Source of the DNA: an uncultured Aliiroseovarius sp.
Lineage (GTDB): Bacteria; Pseudomonadota; Alphaproteobacteria; Rhodobacterales; Rhodobacteraceae
Length of the DNA: 64,000 nucleotides
Reading direction: 5' to 3'
Assembly: GCF_947497285.1 (NCBI RefSeq)
Contig: NZ_CANMFT010000004.1
Location: forward strand, 369,595-433,594
The stretch's first letter is position 1. Each line of letters begins with the position of its first letter. A program made the translations under genes and the position numbers. The notes under the pieces are model-generated. The model was not told the origin of the DNA and did no database searches. It was given only the letters and a program-made list of their open reading frames with translations. Shown piece by piece: positions 1 through 11,501 of this stretch.

Positions 1-688
1 GCTCGTTCAGCTTCAGCGACGGCGACATTTCCCAAGTGATCACGCCACCATCGACCACACCTTTTGCGAGCGCCTCGGGAAAGGCGGGCACGGGCATGCC
101 AATCGGCGTGGCACCAAGCTTGTCCAGTAGCAGGGTCGAGGTCCGCGACGGGCCGCGCAGCTTCAGATTCTTGAAGTCCGCGACGCTAGCAATCGGATCG
201 CCCTTCTTGTGAACGATCCCGCGCCCATGCATGTGGGCGGCAATCACCTTCACATCCGCGAAGTCATCCATCAGGTATTTCTGGGTATAGACCCACGCGG
301 CTTTCGACGCCTCTTCGCCGGATTTGGTGACCATGAAGGGCAGCTCCATCGCCTCGGCTTCGGGGAAACGACCGGGTTGATAGCCGGGAATGACCCAGCC
401 GCCGTCAATCGCGCCGTCGCGGATCAGGTCATACTGGCTGGTCGCTTTGCCGCCCAGTTGCATGGCCGGGTAAAGTTCGACCTTGATGCGTCCGCCGGAA
501 TCCTTCTCGATTTTCTCGGCCCATGGGGCCATGAAATAGGTCGGGTTCGCCGACAAAGGCGACACGAAATGCTGGAAGCGAAGCGTCACTTCTTCGGCAA
601 CAGTCGCGTTGGTCGACAGCAGTAAGGCTGCGGCGGCACCAATGGATGTGATGATGGATTTCGGGGTGAAGGAGCGGAAGTGGGTCAT
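1..688 (-). CDS. TRAP transporter substrate-binding protein, DctP family (C-terminus outside window)
   Basis: The first about 229 residues of a periplasmic solute receptor are visible; the gene continues past the left edge. It starts with a signal peptide (about residues 1-30, an Ala/Leu-rich core ending near NATVAEE), then the DctP fold start (VTLRFQHFVSPLSANP) and the conserved segment LKLRGPSRTSTLLLDKLGATPI followed by VPAFPEALAKGVVDGG, which is the ligand-binding Arg region of TRAP receptors. The ATG is chosen because GGAGGG lies just upstream. The receptor would deliver a carboxylate-type ligand to DctQM permeases, which would lie to the left. The ligand cannot be read from sequence. Confidence 0.88.
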   Translation of the reverse strand, partial: MTHFRSFTPKSIITSIGAAAALLLSTNATVAEEVTLRFQHFVSPLSANPTYFMAPWAEKIEKDSGGRIKVELYPAMQLGGKATSQYDLIRDGAIDGGWVIPGYQPGRFPEAEAMELPFMVTKSGEEASKAAWVYTQKYLMDDFADVKVIAAHMHGRGIVHKKGDPIASVADFKNLKLRGPSRTSTLLLDKLGATPIGMPVPAFPEALAKGVVDGGVITWEMSPSLKLNE

Positions 689-876
689 GGGACACCCTCC
701 GTTTTTCGTAGAAACAGCCGCGCATGAGTGTCGCGGAAGCCGCCCCACCTCTTGCGGGTCGGCATATGGAACCTAGGCACGAGTTTCTGCGAGTGCAAAC
801 GGAAAAGCGAAGGAATCCCAACCGAAGGACATCGGCAACAGAAACACCCTGAATTCAAAAGGATATTTTGCGGTCA

Positions 877-904
877 AGGGGGAGAAACGGTAGAAGTTTC
901 CCCT
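877..904 (-). terminator. Possible terminator hairpin downstream of map
   Basis: An inverted repeat lies just after the map stop codon: arms AGGGGAAAC and GTTTCTCCCCCT (minus-strand reading) with a 7-base loop and a small bulge. It is not followed by a good T run, so intrinsic termination is uncertain. The rest of the 689-920 gap shows nothing I can name. Confidence 0.35.
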
Positions 905-920
905 AAGTCAACCGGCGCGC

Positions 921-1769
921 TTAACCCCAAGTTGGATGGAATTTTCCCGCAGGCGACAGCGTGAAGATATCGCACCCATCCGCCGTGACCCCGACCGAAT
1001 GTTCGAACTGCGCCGACAATGATTTATCGCGGGTGATCGCGGTCCAGTCATCGGCAAGGATCTTGGTTTCCGGGCGGCCCAGATTGACCATCGGCTCGAT
1101 GGTGAAGAACATGCCTTCTTCCAGCACAGGGCCCATACCGGGACGCCCGTAATGCAGCACATTGGGTGGGGCGTGGAACACTTGCCCCAGTCCGTGCCCG
1201 CAGAAATCGCGCACCACCGACATGCGCTGGCTTTCCACATGGGACTGGATGGCGTGGCCGATATCTCCGAAAGTATTTCCGGGGCGCACGGCCTCGATCC
1301 CCTTCATCAGGGCATCATGAGTCACTTGGATCAGTCGTTCTGCGAAAGGCTTCAGCGTGCCGACCTTATACATGCGGCTTGTGTCGCCATACCAGCCGTC
1401 CACAATCACCGTCACATCAACGTTCAGGATGTCGCCGTCGATCAATTCGTCGTGCTTGCGCGCTGACTTCTCGTTCTTGCCCTTGGGCGTTTTCGATCCG
1501 GGGATGCCGTGGCAGACCACATGGTTCAACGAAATGCAGGACGCGTGCTTATAGCCTTTATACCCAATGGTGGCAGACACCGCGCCGGCCTCGTCCACCA
1601 TTGCCTCGATCGCGGCGTCAAGTTCGGCGGTGGTGGCACCCGGCTTCACCATCGGCGCGATCCGGTCCAGAATATCGGCCGCCAAATGTCCCGCCTTATG
1701 CATTCCGGCAAAGTCGGAAGGGTCGTATAGGCGAATGCCTTCTTTGGTCACGCGCATCGTGTCGTCCAT
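921..1769 (-). CDS. map: Type I methionine aminopeptidase
   Basis: Cytosolic metalloprotease that removes the initiator methionine from nascent proteins. The 282-residue protein shows the pita-bread fold signatures: NHVVCHGIP with His87, then the five metal ligands in order, Asp118 (NVDVT), Asp129 (YGDTSR), His192 (CGHGLG), Glu225 (TIEP) and Glu256 (FEHS). Length fits a type I enzyme with a short N-terminal extension. It has the same orientation as sfsA upstream, with only 36 bases between them, so the two may be co-transcribed. Confidence 0.96.
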   Translation of the reverse strand: MDDTMRVTKEGIRLYDPSDFAGMHKAGHLAADILDRIAPMVKPGATTAELDAAIEAMVDEAGAVSATIGYKGYKHASCISLNHVVCHGIPGSKTPKGKNEKSARKHDELIDGDILNVDVTVIVDGWYGDTSRMYKVGTLKPFAERLIQVTHDALMKGIEAVRPGNTFGDIGHAIQSHVESQRMSVVRDFCGHGLGQVFHAPPNVLHYGRPGMGPVLEEGMFFTIEPMVNLGRPETKILADDWTAITRDKSLSAQFEHSVGVTADGCDIFTLSPAGKFHPTWG

Positions 1770-1805
1770 GGGTTGGTCCTCTTGCTTCGCCCATAAATAG
1801 GATGT

Positions 1806-2504
1806 TCAGGCCAAAGACGCCAGAGGGGCCGCGACATGGATGCCATCGGGGCTGATCTGTGTGCCCAGCACGATGACGTCGACCCCGGCGGCGCGCGCGT
1901 CAACAAACGCAGCGGCATAGGTCGGGTCAATGTCACGCGCCAGATCGAACCGGTCACAATCCGTGCGCTGCACGAGGTAGAGCATCACTGCGCGATGCCC
2001 CTGCCCGACCACTTTCGCAAGCTCGCCCAGATGCTTGGTGCCGCGGGCGGTCACGCTGTCGGGAAACTCGGCCAAGCCGGGCTGGCGGGACAGGGTCACT
2101 GATTTCACCTCGACATAGGTCAGGCCATCACCTTTCAACAGAAAGTCGATGCGGCTGTTTTCGCCGTATTTCACCTCGGCCCGGACCGTATGATAATCGC
2201 CCAAGCCAGCGACCGAACGTGCCTCTAGCGCCGCGCGCAAAGCGCGGTTCGGCACCGAGGTATCAACGCCGGTGAAATGCCCGTTTTCATGGTCGACCAA
2301 CCGCCAGCCAAACTTCAGCTTTTTTTTAGGGTCGTCATTCGGCTCCAGCCAGATTTTCATACCCGGCTCAGCCAACCCCATCATCGAACCGGGATTGGCG
2401 CAATGGGCCGTCACGTCGCGACCATCTGCCAACGTGCAATCGGCAAGAAACCGTTTGTAGCGGCGAATGAGCTTTGCGGGCACAAGAGGGCTGGGAAATT
2501 GCAT
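1806..2504 (-). CDS. sfsA: DNA/RNA nuclease SfsA (sugar fermentation stimulation protein homologue)
   Basis: The 232-residue protein is full length for SfsA. Diagnostic segments are the start MQFPSPLVPAKLIRRYKRFL, then AHCANPGSMMGL, the nuclease-like core SRIDFLLKGDGLTYVEVKSV (acidic residues plus E-V-K), and AVMLYLVQRTDC. SfsA was named for a maltose-metabolism effect in E. coli and has an OB-fold plus a PD-(D/E)XK-like nuclease domain. It reads divergently from the CinA-like gene, and the 38-base gap to the latter's chosen start must hold both ribosome sites. Confidence 0.95.
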   Translation of the reverse strand: MQFPSPLVPAKLIRRYKRFLADCTLADGRDVTAHCANPGSMMGLAEPGMKIWLEPNDDPKKKLKFGWRLVDHENGHFTGVDTSVPNRALRAALEARSVAGLGDYHTVRAEVKYGENSRIDFLLKGDGLTYVEVKSVTLSRQPGLAEFPDSVTARGTKHLGELAKVVGQGHRAVMLYLVQRTDCDRFDLARDIDPTYAAAFVDARAAGVDVIVLGTQISPDGIHVAAPLASLA

Positions 2505-2542
2505 GTCTCAGGCCTATACCGGAAGGAGGAAAGGAACAACCT

Positions 2543-3271
2543 ATGGCCAACCCGACAGCCGCCATGTTGGTAATCGGAGACGAGATCTTGTCCGGCAGGA
2601 CACGGGACGCAAACATGCACCATCTCGCCTGCAAATTGACCGACCATGGTATTGACCTGAAAGAAGCGCGTGTGGTGTCAGATGACGCCCAAGCGATTGA
2701 GGCTGCGGTAAAAGCACTGTCCCTTGCGTATGACCATGTTTTCACTTCGGGCGGAATCGGTCCGACACATGACGACATCACCGCCGATTGCATTGCCCGT
2801 GCGTTCGGCGATCACATCGACATTCGTGAAGATGCCCGCGCATTGCTGGCCGCACATTACGCGCGACAAGGGCAGGAATTCAACGCAGCAAGGCAGCGCA
2901 TGGCACGCATCCCAGACCGTGCGACATTGATCGACAACCCGGTATCGGTCGCGCCAGGGTTCACGCTTGAGAACGTCCATGTGATGGCGGGTGTGCCGTC
3001 TGTCTTCAAGGCGATGGTCGACAGCGTATTGCCGGGGCTAACCGGCGGCGCGCCGCTTCTGTCACGCTCGATCAGAATCGAACGTGGCGAAGGTGAGATT
3101 GCGGGACCGCTGGGTCAGGTTGTCGAAGATTTTGCAGACCTCAGCTTTGGGTCATATCCCTTCATACAGAACGGTGTTTTCGGGGCGAATATCGTTATTC
3201 GCGGGACCGACACCGACAGAATTCATTCCGCCGCGCAAACCTTGTCTCGGCTATTTACGGAGGACACATGA
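2543..3271 (+). CDS. CinA-like molybdopterin-binding (MoaB/Mog) domain protein
   Basis: The 242-residue protein has only the N-terminal MoCF-binding domain of the competence/damage-inducible CinA family and lacks the C-terminal nicotinamide-nucleotide amidase domain. Motifs are VIGDEILSGRTRDAN near the start and FTSGGIGPTHDD around residue 70, the phosphate-binding loop of MoaB/Mog proteins. The start at 2543 is preferred over upstream in-frame codons because GGAAGGAGGAAAGG lies just before it. The stop overlaps the next gene's ATG (ATGA), so translation is probably coupled. The cellular substrate is unknown. Confidence 0.9.
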   Translation: MANPTAAMLVIGDEILSGRTRDANMHHLACKLTDHGIDLKEARVVSDDAQAIEAAVKALSLAYDHVFTSGGIGPTHDDITADCIARAFGDHIDIREDARALLAAHYARQGQEFNAARQRMARIPDRATLIDNPVSVAPGFTLENVHVMAGVPSVFKAMVDSVLPGLTGGAPLLSRSIRIERGEGEIAGPLGQVVEDFADLSFGSYPFIQNGVFGANIVIRGTDTDRIHSAAQTLSRLFTEDT

Positions 3272-4005
3272 AACACGACCTGCCAAATGCCGTAGCGATC
3301 ATCGAGGCCAGCGAAGCAACATGGCCGCCGGCCGAAACAAAACGGGTGGGGGCATGGATCATTCGTGATGGCGCGGGCGGCGGCAAACGCGTGTCAGCGG
3401 CCACTGAAAACTGGCCGACCACCGAAGCTGATCTGCCCGCCGCTGAAAAAGCGATGCGTGAATTGGGCATGGACCCGCTGTTTCAAATCCGCATTGGCGA
3501 CGAACACCTTGATGATATGTTGGAAAAACACGGATACCAGATTGTTGACCCGGTGAATATTTGGGTCATCGAGGTCGCAGAACTGACAAAAGACGCGCTG
3601 CCGCCTGTCTCGGCGTTTTCGATCTGGCCGACATTGTCCATCATGCACGAATTGTGGGACGCCGGGGGCATCGGCAAAGAACGTCGCGCCGTGATGGAGC
3701 GGGCGACCTGTCCAAAAACCGGCCTTTTGGCGCGCACCGATGACACCCCATCCGGCGTTGGCTATGTTGGGCTGCACGATGACATTGCTGTGGTGCACGC
3801 CTTGCATGTCGACAAAGGGTTGCGTCGGCAGGGCACAGGTCAAAACCTGCTGAAGCAAGCGGCCATCTGGGCGAAGGACCAAGGCGCGAAATATCTGGCC
3901 CTGATTGTTACACAGGGCAACCACGCTGCAAATCCGCTCTATACCAATCTTGGGATGCACATTGTCGGGCACTATCATTACCGGATCAAGAAATCGCAGG
4001 GGTAA
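3268..4005 (+). CDS. GNAT-family N-acetyltransferase
   Basis: A 245-residue acetyltransferase. The C-terminal half carries the acetyl-CoA-binding signature VDKGLRRQGTGQNLLKQA (R-x-x-G-x-G/A pattern) followed by ALIVTQGNHAANPLYTNLGM, the typical beta4-alpha4 end of the fold. The N-terminal 110 residues look like a second, degenerate GNAT half. The ATG overlaps the stop of the CinA-like gene by four bases, and GGAGG lies just upstream. Acceptor substrate cannot be inferred. Confidence 0.9.
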   Translation: MKHDLPNAVAIIEASEATWPPAETKRVGAWIIRDGAGGGKRVSAATENWPTTEADLPAAEKAMRELGMDPLFQIRIGDEHLDDMLEKHGYQIVDPVNIWVIEVAELTKDALPPVSAFSIWPTLSIMHELWDAGGIGKERRAVMERATCPKTGLLARTDDTPSGVGYVGLHDDIAVVHALHVDKGLRRQGTGQNLLKQAAIWAKDQGAKYLALIVTQGNHAANPLYTNLGMHIVGHYHYRIKKSQG

Positions 4006-4009
4006 AGAC

Positions 4010-4585
4010 ATGGCACATAAGAACAATGGTGTGACGGACCTGAACCTGCCGATGGTTGATCCGCTTCCCGCAGACATTCAGAAGTATTTCGACATCTGTG
4101 ACGAAAAACTGGGCCTCGTGCCGAACGTGCTGAAAGCCTATGCGTTCGACATGGAAAAGCTGCGCGCGTTTTCAGCCATGTATAACGAATTGATGATGGG
4201 TGACAGCGGCCTGTCCAAGCTGGAGCGAGAGATGATTGCTGTCGTCGTCAGCTCGATCAACCGGTGCTGGTATTGCCAGGTGGCCCACGGCGCAGCGGTT
4301 CGCGAACTGTCCGGCAACCCCCAGCTTGGCGAAGCGATGGTGATGAACTGGCGCATGGCCAAACTGGATGCTCGCCAGCACGCCATGCTGCTGTTTGCCG
4401 AGAAAATAACCAAAGCTTCCGCCGAAACAGAGGAAGCCGATCGCGACGCCCTCCGCAGCGTAGGGTTCACGGATCGCGACATCTGGGACATTGCCGCAAC
4501 TGTCGGTTTCTTTTCCATGTCGAACCGCATGGCATCTGCGGTCGGAATGAAACCCAATGATGCCTACCATGCGTCGCACAGATGA
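4010..4585 (+). CDS. AhpD-like / peroxidase-related carboxymuconolactone decarboxylase family enzyme
   Basis: The 191-residue protein has the AhpD-type redox motif Cys86-Trp-Tyr-Cys89 followed by His93 (RCWYCQVAHG), with acidic residues about 12 upstream. That is the catalytic pattern of peroxidase-related alkylhydroperoxidases. The start is the ATG at 4010, only four bases after the GNAT stop; the longer upstream frame would overlap that gene by 100 bases. It is followed by an OmpA-like gene in an ATGA overlap, so the four genes from 2543 form one tight run. Confidence 0.9.
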   Translation: MAHKNNGVTDLNLPMVDPLPADIQKYFDICDEKLGLVPNVLKAYAFDMEKLRAFSAMYNELMMGDSGLSKLEREMIAVVVSSINRCWYCQVAHGAAVRELSGNPQLGEAMVMNWRMAKLDARQHAMLLFAEKITKASAETEEADRDALRSVGFTDRDIWDIAATVGFFSMSNRMASAVGMKPNDAYHASHR

Positions 4586-5523
4586 ACACAGTCGTCGGTC
4601 TTGTCCGGGCAGCGCTTTGTATGCTCGTCCTCAGTTTGATGGTTGCACCCGCGTCGGCGTTTGACCTGCCAGCCGGTGCGGTTCAGCAAGCCAGTGAACA
4701 GACGCCTAATGGGCGGGTCGGTCTTGCCACTGCGCGCTTTGACGGGCGAACCGTTCCGGCCCGCGCCGTTGAAGGGCAGGTGACGTGGCAGGCCTGGAAG
4801 ATACCGGGCACAAGCCAGGGCAGCTTTCAGGTTCTCACCGACCTGCGCGATCAGTTGATACAGGACGGATACGAGATCCTTTTCCAGTGTCAGGCGGTGG
4901 CCTGTGGCGGCTATGATTTCCGCTTTGAGGTTGGCCACTTCAAAGCCCCCGACATGTATGTGGACCTCGGCGATTTTCACTATATCAGCGCGCACAAATC
5001 GGACCATCACATCGGCCTTCTTGTCAGCAGGTCCAGCGCGGCAGCCTTTGTCGAAATGGTTCAGGTCGCACCTGCGGGAAGCCCTGTCACGCCGGTCGCC
5101 GCGCAAACGGGCCGGCCTGTCTCGACGGGAGTGGCCCCGCTTTCTGGCACACTTGCCAGCGCGCTTGAGGCGACCGGTCGCGCTGTTCTTGCCGGTGTGG
5201 ACTTCGCGACGGGGTCATCGCAACTCACCAATAGCGAGGTCACCGCGCTTGCGGAACTGGCCACCTATCTGACCCAGGACACCTCTCGCAGGGTCATGCT
5301 CGTCGGTCACACTGACGCCGAAGGAGGGCTTGAGGGAAATGTCGCGCTGTCGCGAAAACGCGCAAATTCGGTCATGACGCAACTGGTCGACTTCTATGGT
5401 GTTGACCGGACCCAGGTTTCTGCACAAGGCGTTGGTTTCCTTGCGCCTTTGGCCTCCAACCTTACCCCGGAAGGGCGAGAACAAAACCGGCGCGTAGAGG
5501 CCGTTTTGATCAACACTGACTGA
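4582..5523 (+). CDS. Secreted OmpA-family C-terminal domain protein
   Basis: 313 residues: a signal peptide (about 1-26, ending APASAF), a roughly 170-residue N-terminal region of no family I recognise, and an OmpA-like peptidoglycan-binding domain from about 205 to the end. The latter is shown by VDFATGSSQLTN, VMLVGHTDAEGG, LSRKRANSV and NRRVEAVL. It probably sits in the periplasm or outer membrane and contacts peptidoglycan. Two cysteines, CQAVACGG, in the N-terminal half could form a disulfide. Start overlaps the previous stop (ATGA). Confidence 0.9.
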   Translation: MNTVVGLVRAALCMLVLSLMVAPASAFDLPAGAVQQASEQTPNGRVGLATARFDGRTVPARAVEGQVTWQAWKIPGTSQGSFQVLTDLRDQLIQDGYEILFQCQAVACGGYDFRFEVGHFKAPDMYVDLGDFHYISAHKSDHHIGLLVSRSSAAAFVEMVQVAPAGSPVTPVAAQTGRPVSTGVAPLSGTLASALEATGRAVLAGVDFATGSSQLTNSEVTALAELATYLTQDTSRRVMLVGHTDAEGGLEGNVALSRKRANSVMTQLVDFYGVDRTQVSAQGVGFLAPLASNLTPEGREQNRRVEAVLINTD

Positions 5524-5534
5524 CCCAAAATGAA

Positions 5535-5573
5535 AAAGCACGGCAAAGGGAGCCATCCCTGCCGCGCTTTTTT
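5535..5573 (+). terminator. Rho-independent terminator after the OmpA-like gene
   Basis: Hairpin with arms AAAGC/CGGCA and TGCCG/GCTTT around an inner GGGA...TCCC pairing, running into TTTTTT. It lies 12 bases after the OmpA-like stop codon and closes the 2543-5523 operon. It may also serve the convergent LysR gene. Confidence 0.8.
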
Positions 5574-5601
5574 GGTGTCCCCGATCGTGAGGGGAACACG
5601 C

Positions 5602-6507
5602 TTACCAGTTGTCTGGGCCTTTGTCCGCGAAGACGTGGACAAGAAAGTCGATAAACGCACGCACTTTGGGCTGGGTAAAGCGCCCTGGCGGATAAACGGC
5701 GTAAATTCCCTGTGTGTCCGCCGGAAGATCCGGGATTGCGTCCACGACCAAGCCTTGCTCCAATGCATCCGCGTAAAGGAAGCTGGGCAGATACGCGATT
5801 CCAAGTCCCGAAATGGCGGCGTTCAAAAGGGATTGCCCGTCATTAACACTGAGCCACCCCGCCGAACGTACCTGACGCATTTCGCCAGACGGCGCGGGGA
5901 TCTTCCAAACATTGCCCGAGCTTTGGCTCGAATAATGCAGAAGCTTGTGTTCGTTCAGATCGTCGATGCGGCCCGGGCGGCCGTATTTCTCGAAATAGGC
6001 GGGGCTGCCAACCATGCGGCGCGTCGTGGTTGATATCTTGCGGGCTCGCAACGAGCTGTCTTCCAGTTCTCCGACACGGATGGCCATGTCGAACCCTTCG
6101 GAAATCAACTCGACGTAGCGATTGGCGAGTTCCATGTTCACATTCACATCAGGGAAATCGCTCAGGAACTCCCCCAGAACCGGGCTAAGGTGGTTCACGC
6201 CAAAATCCGTCGCTACCGATATGCGCAAAAGACCCGATGGTGCAGATTGCATCGAAGTCACCAGCGCATCGGCTTCGCCCGCGTCATTCAAAACACGGCG
6301 GGCACGGTCATAATAGGCCAGTCCAATTTCGGTCGGGCTGACACGGCGTGTCGTGCGGTTCAAAAGCCGTGCGCCAAGCCGTGCTTCAAGGCTTGATACA
6401 TGCTTTGACACTGCCGACTTGGATATCCCCATCTTCTTGGCAGCGTCCGTAAATCCACCTTGGTCCACCACGGTGGCAAAGGCTTCCATTTCGGTCAGTC
6501 GATCCAT
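5602..6507 (-). CDS. LysR-family transcriptional regulator
   Basis: 301 residues. Winged helix-turn-helix at about 1-60 (MEAFATVVDQGGFTDAAKKMGISKSAVSKHVSSLEARLGARLLNRTTRRV), then a substrate-binding effector domain (SGLLRISVATDFGVNHLSPVL...). It resembles the CrgA/DhcR-like LysR subgroup with the TTRRVSPTE motif. The start at 6507 is chosen because the HTH begins there and GGAAAGAG lies upstream; the longer frame adds 54 residues of no recognisable domain. Its target may be the AEC exporter gene 133 bases upstream on the same strand, but this is inference. Confidence 0.92.
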   Translation of the reverse strand: MDRLTEMEAFATVVDQGGFTDAAKKMGISKSAVSKHVSSLEARLGARLLNRTTRRVSPTEIGLAYYDRARRVLNDAGEADALVTSMQSAPSGLLRISVATDFGVNHLSPVLGEFLSDFPDVNVNMELANRYVELISEGFDMAIRVGELEDSSLRARKISTTTRRMVGSPAYFEKYGRPGRIDDLNEHKLLHYSSQSSGNVWKIPAPSGEMRQVRSAGWLSVNDGQSLLNAAISGLGIAYLPSFLYADALEQGLVVDAIPDLPADTQGIYAVYPPGRFTQPKVRAFIDFLVHVFADKGPDNW

Positions 6508-6640
6508 CTTTACTCTTTCCACAATCATCGCCCCAGTGGGAGACTGTATCCATGCGAATTGGGGCAAGACTGTGAAGAGCAGCCGACAATACAAGGGTAT
6601 TTCAGCGGATCGTTTTGGACTTGGAAACGACGAATCGGGG

Positions 6641-7561
6641 CTATCTTGTTGAAAAGACAAGCTCGGCAATTGTGATCCACAAAGGCAGGCTGAGTGCTGA
6701 CAACAGCGTCGTTTGGGCGATCAGCGTCGCGACCAGTTGTCGATCTGCGCCAAATGCAGAGGCTAGGACATGCGCCGCTGATGCCGTTGGCAGGGCGGCA
6801 AAGACCACCAGAACCGACGCAATTGCCGGATCAAGGCCAAACCCGACACCAACGCCCAGCGCGAACATGGGGAGTGCCAAAAGCTTGATCACACAGATGG
6901 CACCGTTGAAGCGGTCTAGTCGCGCTAGTGCCCCCCAATTCATCGTCGCGCCAATGGACAACAGCGCGATCGGGATTGCCGCGCGCGCCAACATCTCAAC
7001 CGGCGCCATGATCGGGGTGGGCAAACGCCAGCCCATCAGGCCGAACACCACGCCGCCAAGACTTGCCAGCAGGAACGGGTTCAGGGCGATTTTCGCCACC
7101 GTTGCCCCTAGGCCCAGTGCACCGCCGCGTGACAGGGCAGATACGGCGAACAGGTTTGCCACGGGCACCCCCATGCCGACGGCCACAGCCATTTCGCCAG
7201 CGCCGCCATGGGTCAGCAGCTCAACCGCGACCAGACCAAGGGCTGTGTTGAAGCGCCAGCCAACCTGCCAAGCACCCGCGAAATCCAGAAACCGGTCGGG
7301 CCCGACATGGCGAACCAGCCAACCAAGCCCCAAACCGACCGAGAGGGTCGCCCACACCACCGGGGCCATGATCACCAGCTTTTCAATCTCGATAGGGCGG
7401 CTGGCGGCGGCAACAAAAAGAAGCGCGGGGAACAGGATCTCGAAGTTCAGGCGGTCCAGCCCCTGCCACGCGTTCACCGACAAGCGGTTGCGCAACAGCC
7501 CACCCAGCCCGACCAGAAGAAAGACGGGCATAAGTCCGGTAAAGACGGCGATGAAAACCAT
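6641..7561 (-). CDS. AEC-family (auxin efflux carrier type) transporter
   Basis: 306 residues with about ten hydrophobic segments in two repeated halves. The N-terminus (MPVFLLVGLGGLLRNRLSV, then LNFEILFPALLFVAAASR) is typical of bacterial AEC permeases that move small organic acids such as malate or malonate. The second half starts around FGLMGWRLPTPIMAPVEML, with the conserved AIPIALLSIGATM. No substrate can be assigned. The LysR gene lies downstream in the same orientation. Confidence 0.9.
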   Translation of the reverse strand: MVFIAVFTGLMPVFLLVGLGGLLRNRLSVNAWQGLDRLNFEILFPALLFVAAASRPIEIEKLVIMAPVVWATLSVGLGLGWLVRHVGPDRFLDFAGAWQVGWRFNTALGLVAVELLTHGGAGEMAVAVGMGVPVANLFAVSALSRGGALGLGATVAKIALNPFLLASLGGVVFGLMGWRLPTPIMAPVEMLARAAIPIALLSIGATMNWGALARLDRFNGAICVIKLLALPMFALGVGVGFGLDPAIASVLVVFAALPTASAAHVLASAFGADRQLVATLIAQTTLLSALSLPLWITIAELVFSTR

Positions 7562-7599
7562 GTGACCTCCGCGGCGCTACCCCGGATCACATGATCAGA

Positions 7600-10195
<2,596 letters not shown>

Positions 10196-10198
10196 CGT

Positions 10199-10579
10199 CT
10201 AGCCCGCCTCCATGCAATGGCGTCGAAAGGCGCGTTTCAGCATATCAAGCTCGGCGCGTAGCAGGTCCAATTCGGCACGAATGTCGTCGTCCAGCGGCTG
10301 CCCGGTCACGATCGAGAAGCTTTCAAGCTGTTCGCCACTGTCCTTATCCGAAATTACAAAAGTCTGCACGCCGTCGCACAGAAGATCGGCCGGAATTGGC
10401 ACCTTCACAACGAACTGGTCCGCCTGATCCGGGTGGGTCGTCACGCTAACCCCATCAACGGGTTGCGTCAGGTGCGTGACGGAAAGCTGCGGTGGCGCTT
10501 CGCTTTTGTCATCGGTGGTCAGAACGCCTTCCCAGACACCTGCCTGAATGCGCGCCTTGGCCAGTTGAAGCTTTGCCAT
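10199..10579 (-). CDS. Conserved hypothetical protein
   Basis: 126 residues, no family recognised. It begins MAKLQLAKARIQAGVWEGVLT, has a beta-rich middle (VTTHPDQADQFVVKVPIPADLL) and ends in a leucine-rich helix (DIRAELDLLRAELDMLKRAFRRHC) likely to form a coiled coil. No signal peptide. AAGGAGGGG sits just before the ATG, a strong ribosome site. It lies between the DUF6478-like gene and the DUF523 gene on the same strand, so the three probably share a transcript. Confidence 0.8.
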   Translation of the reverse strand: MAKLQLAKARIQAGVWEGVLTTDDKSEAPPQLSVTHLTQPVDGVSVTTHPDQADQFVVKVPIPADLLCDGVQTFVISDKDSGEQLESFSIVTGQPLDDDIRAELDLLRAELDMLKRAFRRHCMEAG

Positions 10580-10608
10580 TTTCCCCTCCTTACCGGGTCA
10601 GTGCGTGC

Positions 10609-11382
10609 TCAGACTTCGGCCCGGGGCCGACGGCTGAAATTAACATCGCGCAGGGTCACCTGGCTCATCTCGGGGTTCTCGAACACCAGATCGGCCCAAA
10701 TGCGATCAACGCGCTTTTCGTTCATTTTGGTGTAGGCCAGGTCGAATTCGACAACCACTTCGTCCTCACCAAGGGGCAGTTCACGCACAATCTGTTCGGT
10801 GTTCGGGCCGTGCTGGACGTTCAGGCGCGCGAAAATCTCGATCGGTTTTTCCAGCTCGACGACAGCCGTCATGCGCACCAGATGGTTGCGCTTCAGCCCA
10901 TCAACGGCAGAGGGGGGCAGTTCGATCACCAAAGACAGGAAAGAGCCATCAAACCGGAACATATCCATACGCAACCCGAAAGGGGCCAGATCGCTTTCGC
11001 GAGTGTTTCTGATCTGGCGCACTGTCAATTCCGAGATGCGGCAATCGTGAAATACCGTAACTTCGTCGCCGAACTGCGCCTTGGTTTCGACCGCTGCCAT
11101 GCCGGGCGGATTAAGCGGTCCGCGCCAAAGTTGGGGGCGATAGGCCCAGTCCGAATACAAGGGTTTTTGGATGGCGTTGGAGCCAATCAGGGGCAATGTC
11201 AGACGGCCATCGGCGATATGCAGAACCCGGTCCAGATGCTGGCGCAACTGGCGAGCGCGCCCGCGCAACACTCTCAGCGTGGCAAGGTCCAGCCCTTCGG
11301 CCTTGCGCGCTGTCTGCTGCCAGCGGCGCAGGGCCTGCCGATGAAACAACCGTTCAGAGATATTTGTTACGCGTCGCGCCAT
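10609..11382 (-). CDS. DUF6478-like conserved protein of Rhodobacteraceae
   Basis: 257 residues from the ATG at 11382 (GGAAGG upstream). Starts MARRVTNISERLFHRQALRRW, basic and probably helical; the rest is beta-rich (RLTLPLIGSN, WAYRPQLWRGPL, MRLDMF-like FGLRMDMFRFDG, LSLVIELP). No signal peptide or membrane segment. I recall this as a conserved unknown of Rhodobacteraceae (DUF6478), but the family assignment is from memory of its general look. It is followed on the same strand by the 126-residue unknown and DUF523. Confidence 0.7.
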   Translation of the reverse strand: MARRVTNISERLFHRQALRRWQQTARKAEGLDLATLRVLRGRARQLRQHLDRVLHIADGRLTLPLIGSNAIQKPLYSDWAYRPQLWRGPLNPPGMAAVETKAQFGDEVTVFHDCRISELTVRQIRNTRESDLAPFGLRMDMFRFDGSFLSLVIELPPSAVDGLKRNHLVRMTAVVELEKPIEIFARLNVQHGPNTEQIVRELPLGEDEVVVEFDLAYTKMNEKRVDRIWADLVFENPEMSQVTLRDVNFSRRPRAEV

Positions 11383-11501
11383 CAAAAACGGCCTTCCATC
11401 ACCAGATTCGTCCAAGCTTCACCGTGCCGCCATACTTAAACCGATTGGTTTCCATTGCGCAAACCTCCACACCGTCTTTTGCGCGTGGCACATTGGTCAG
11501 C

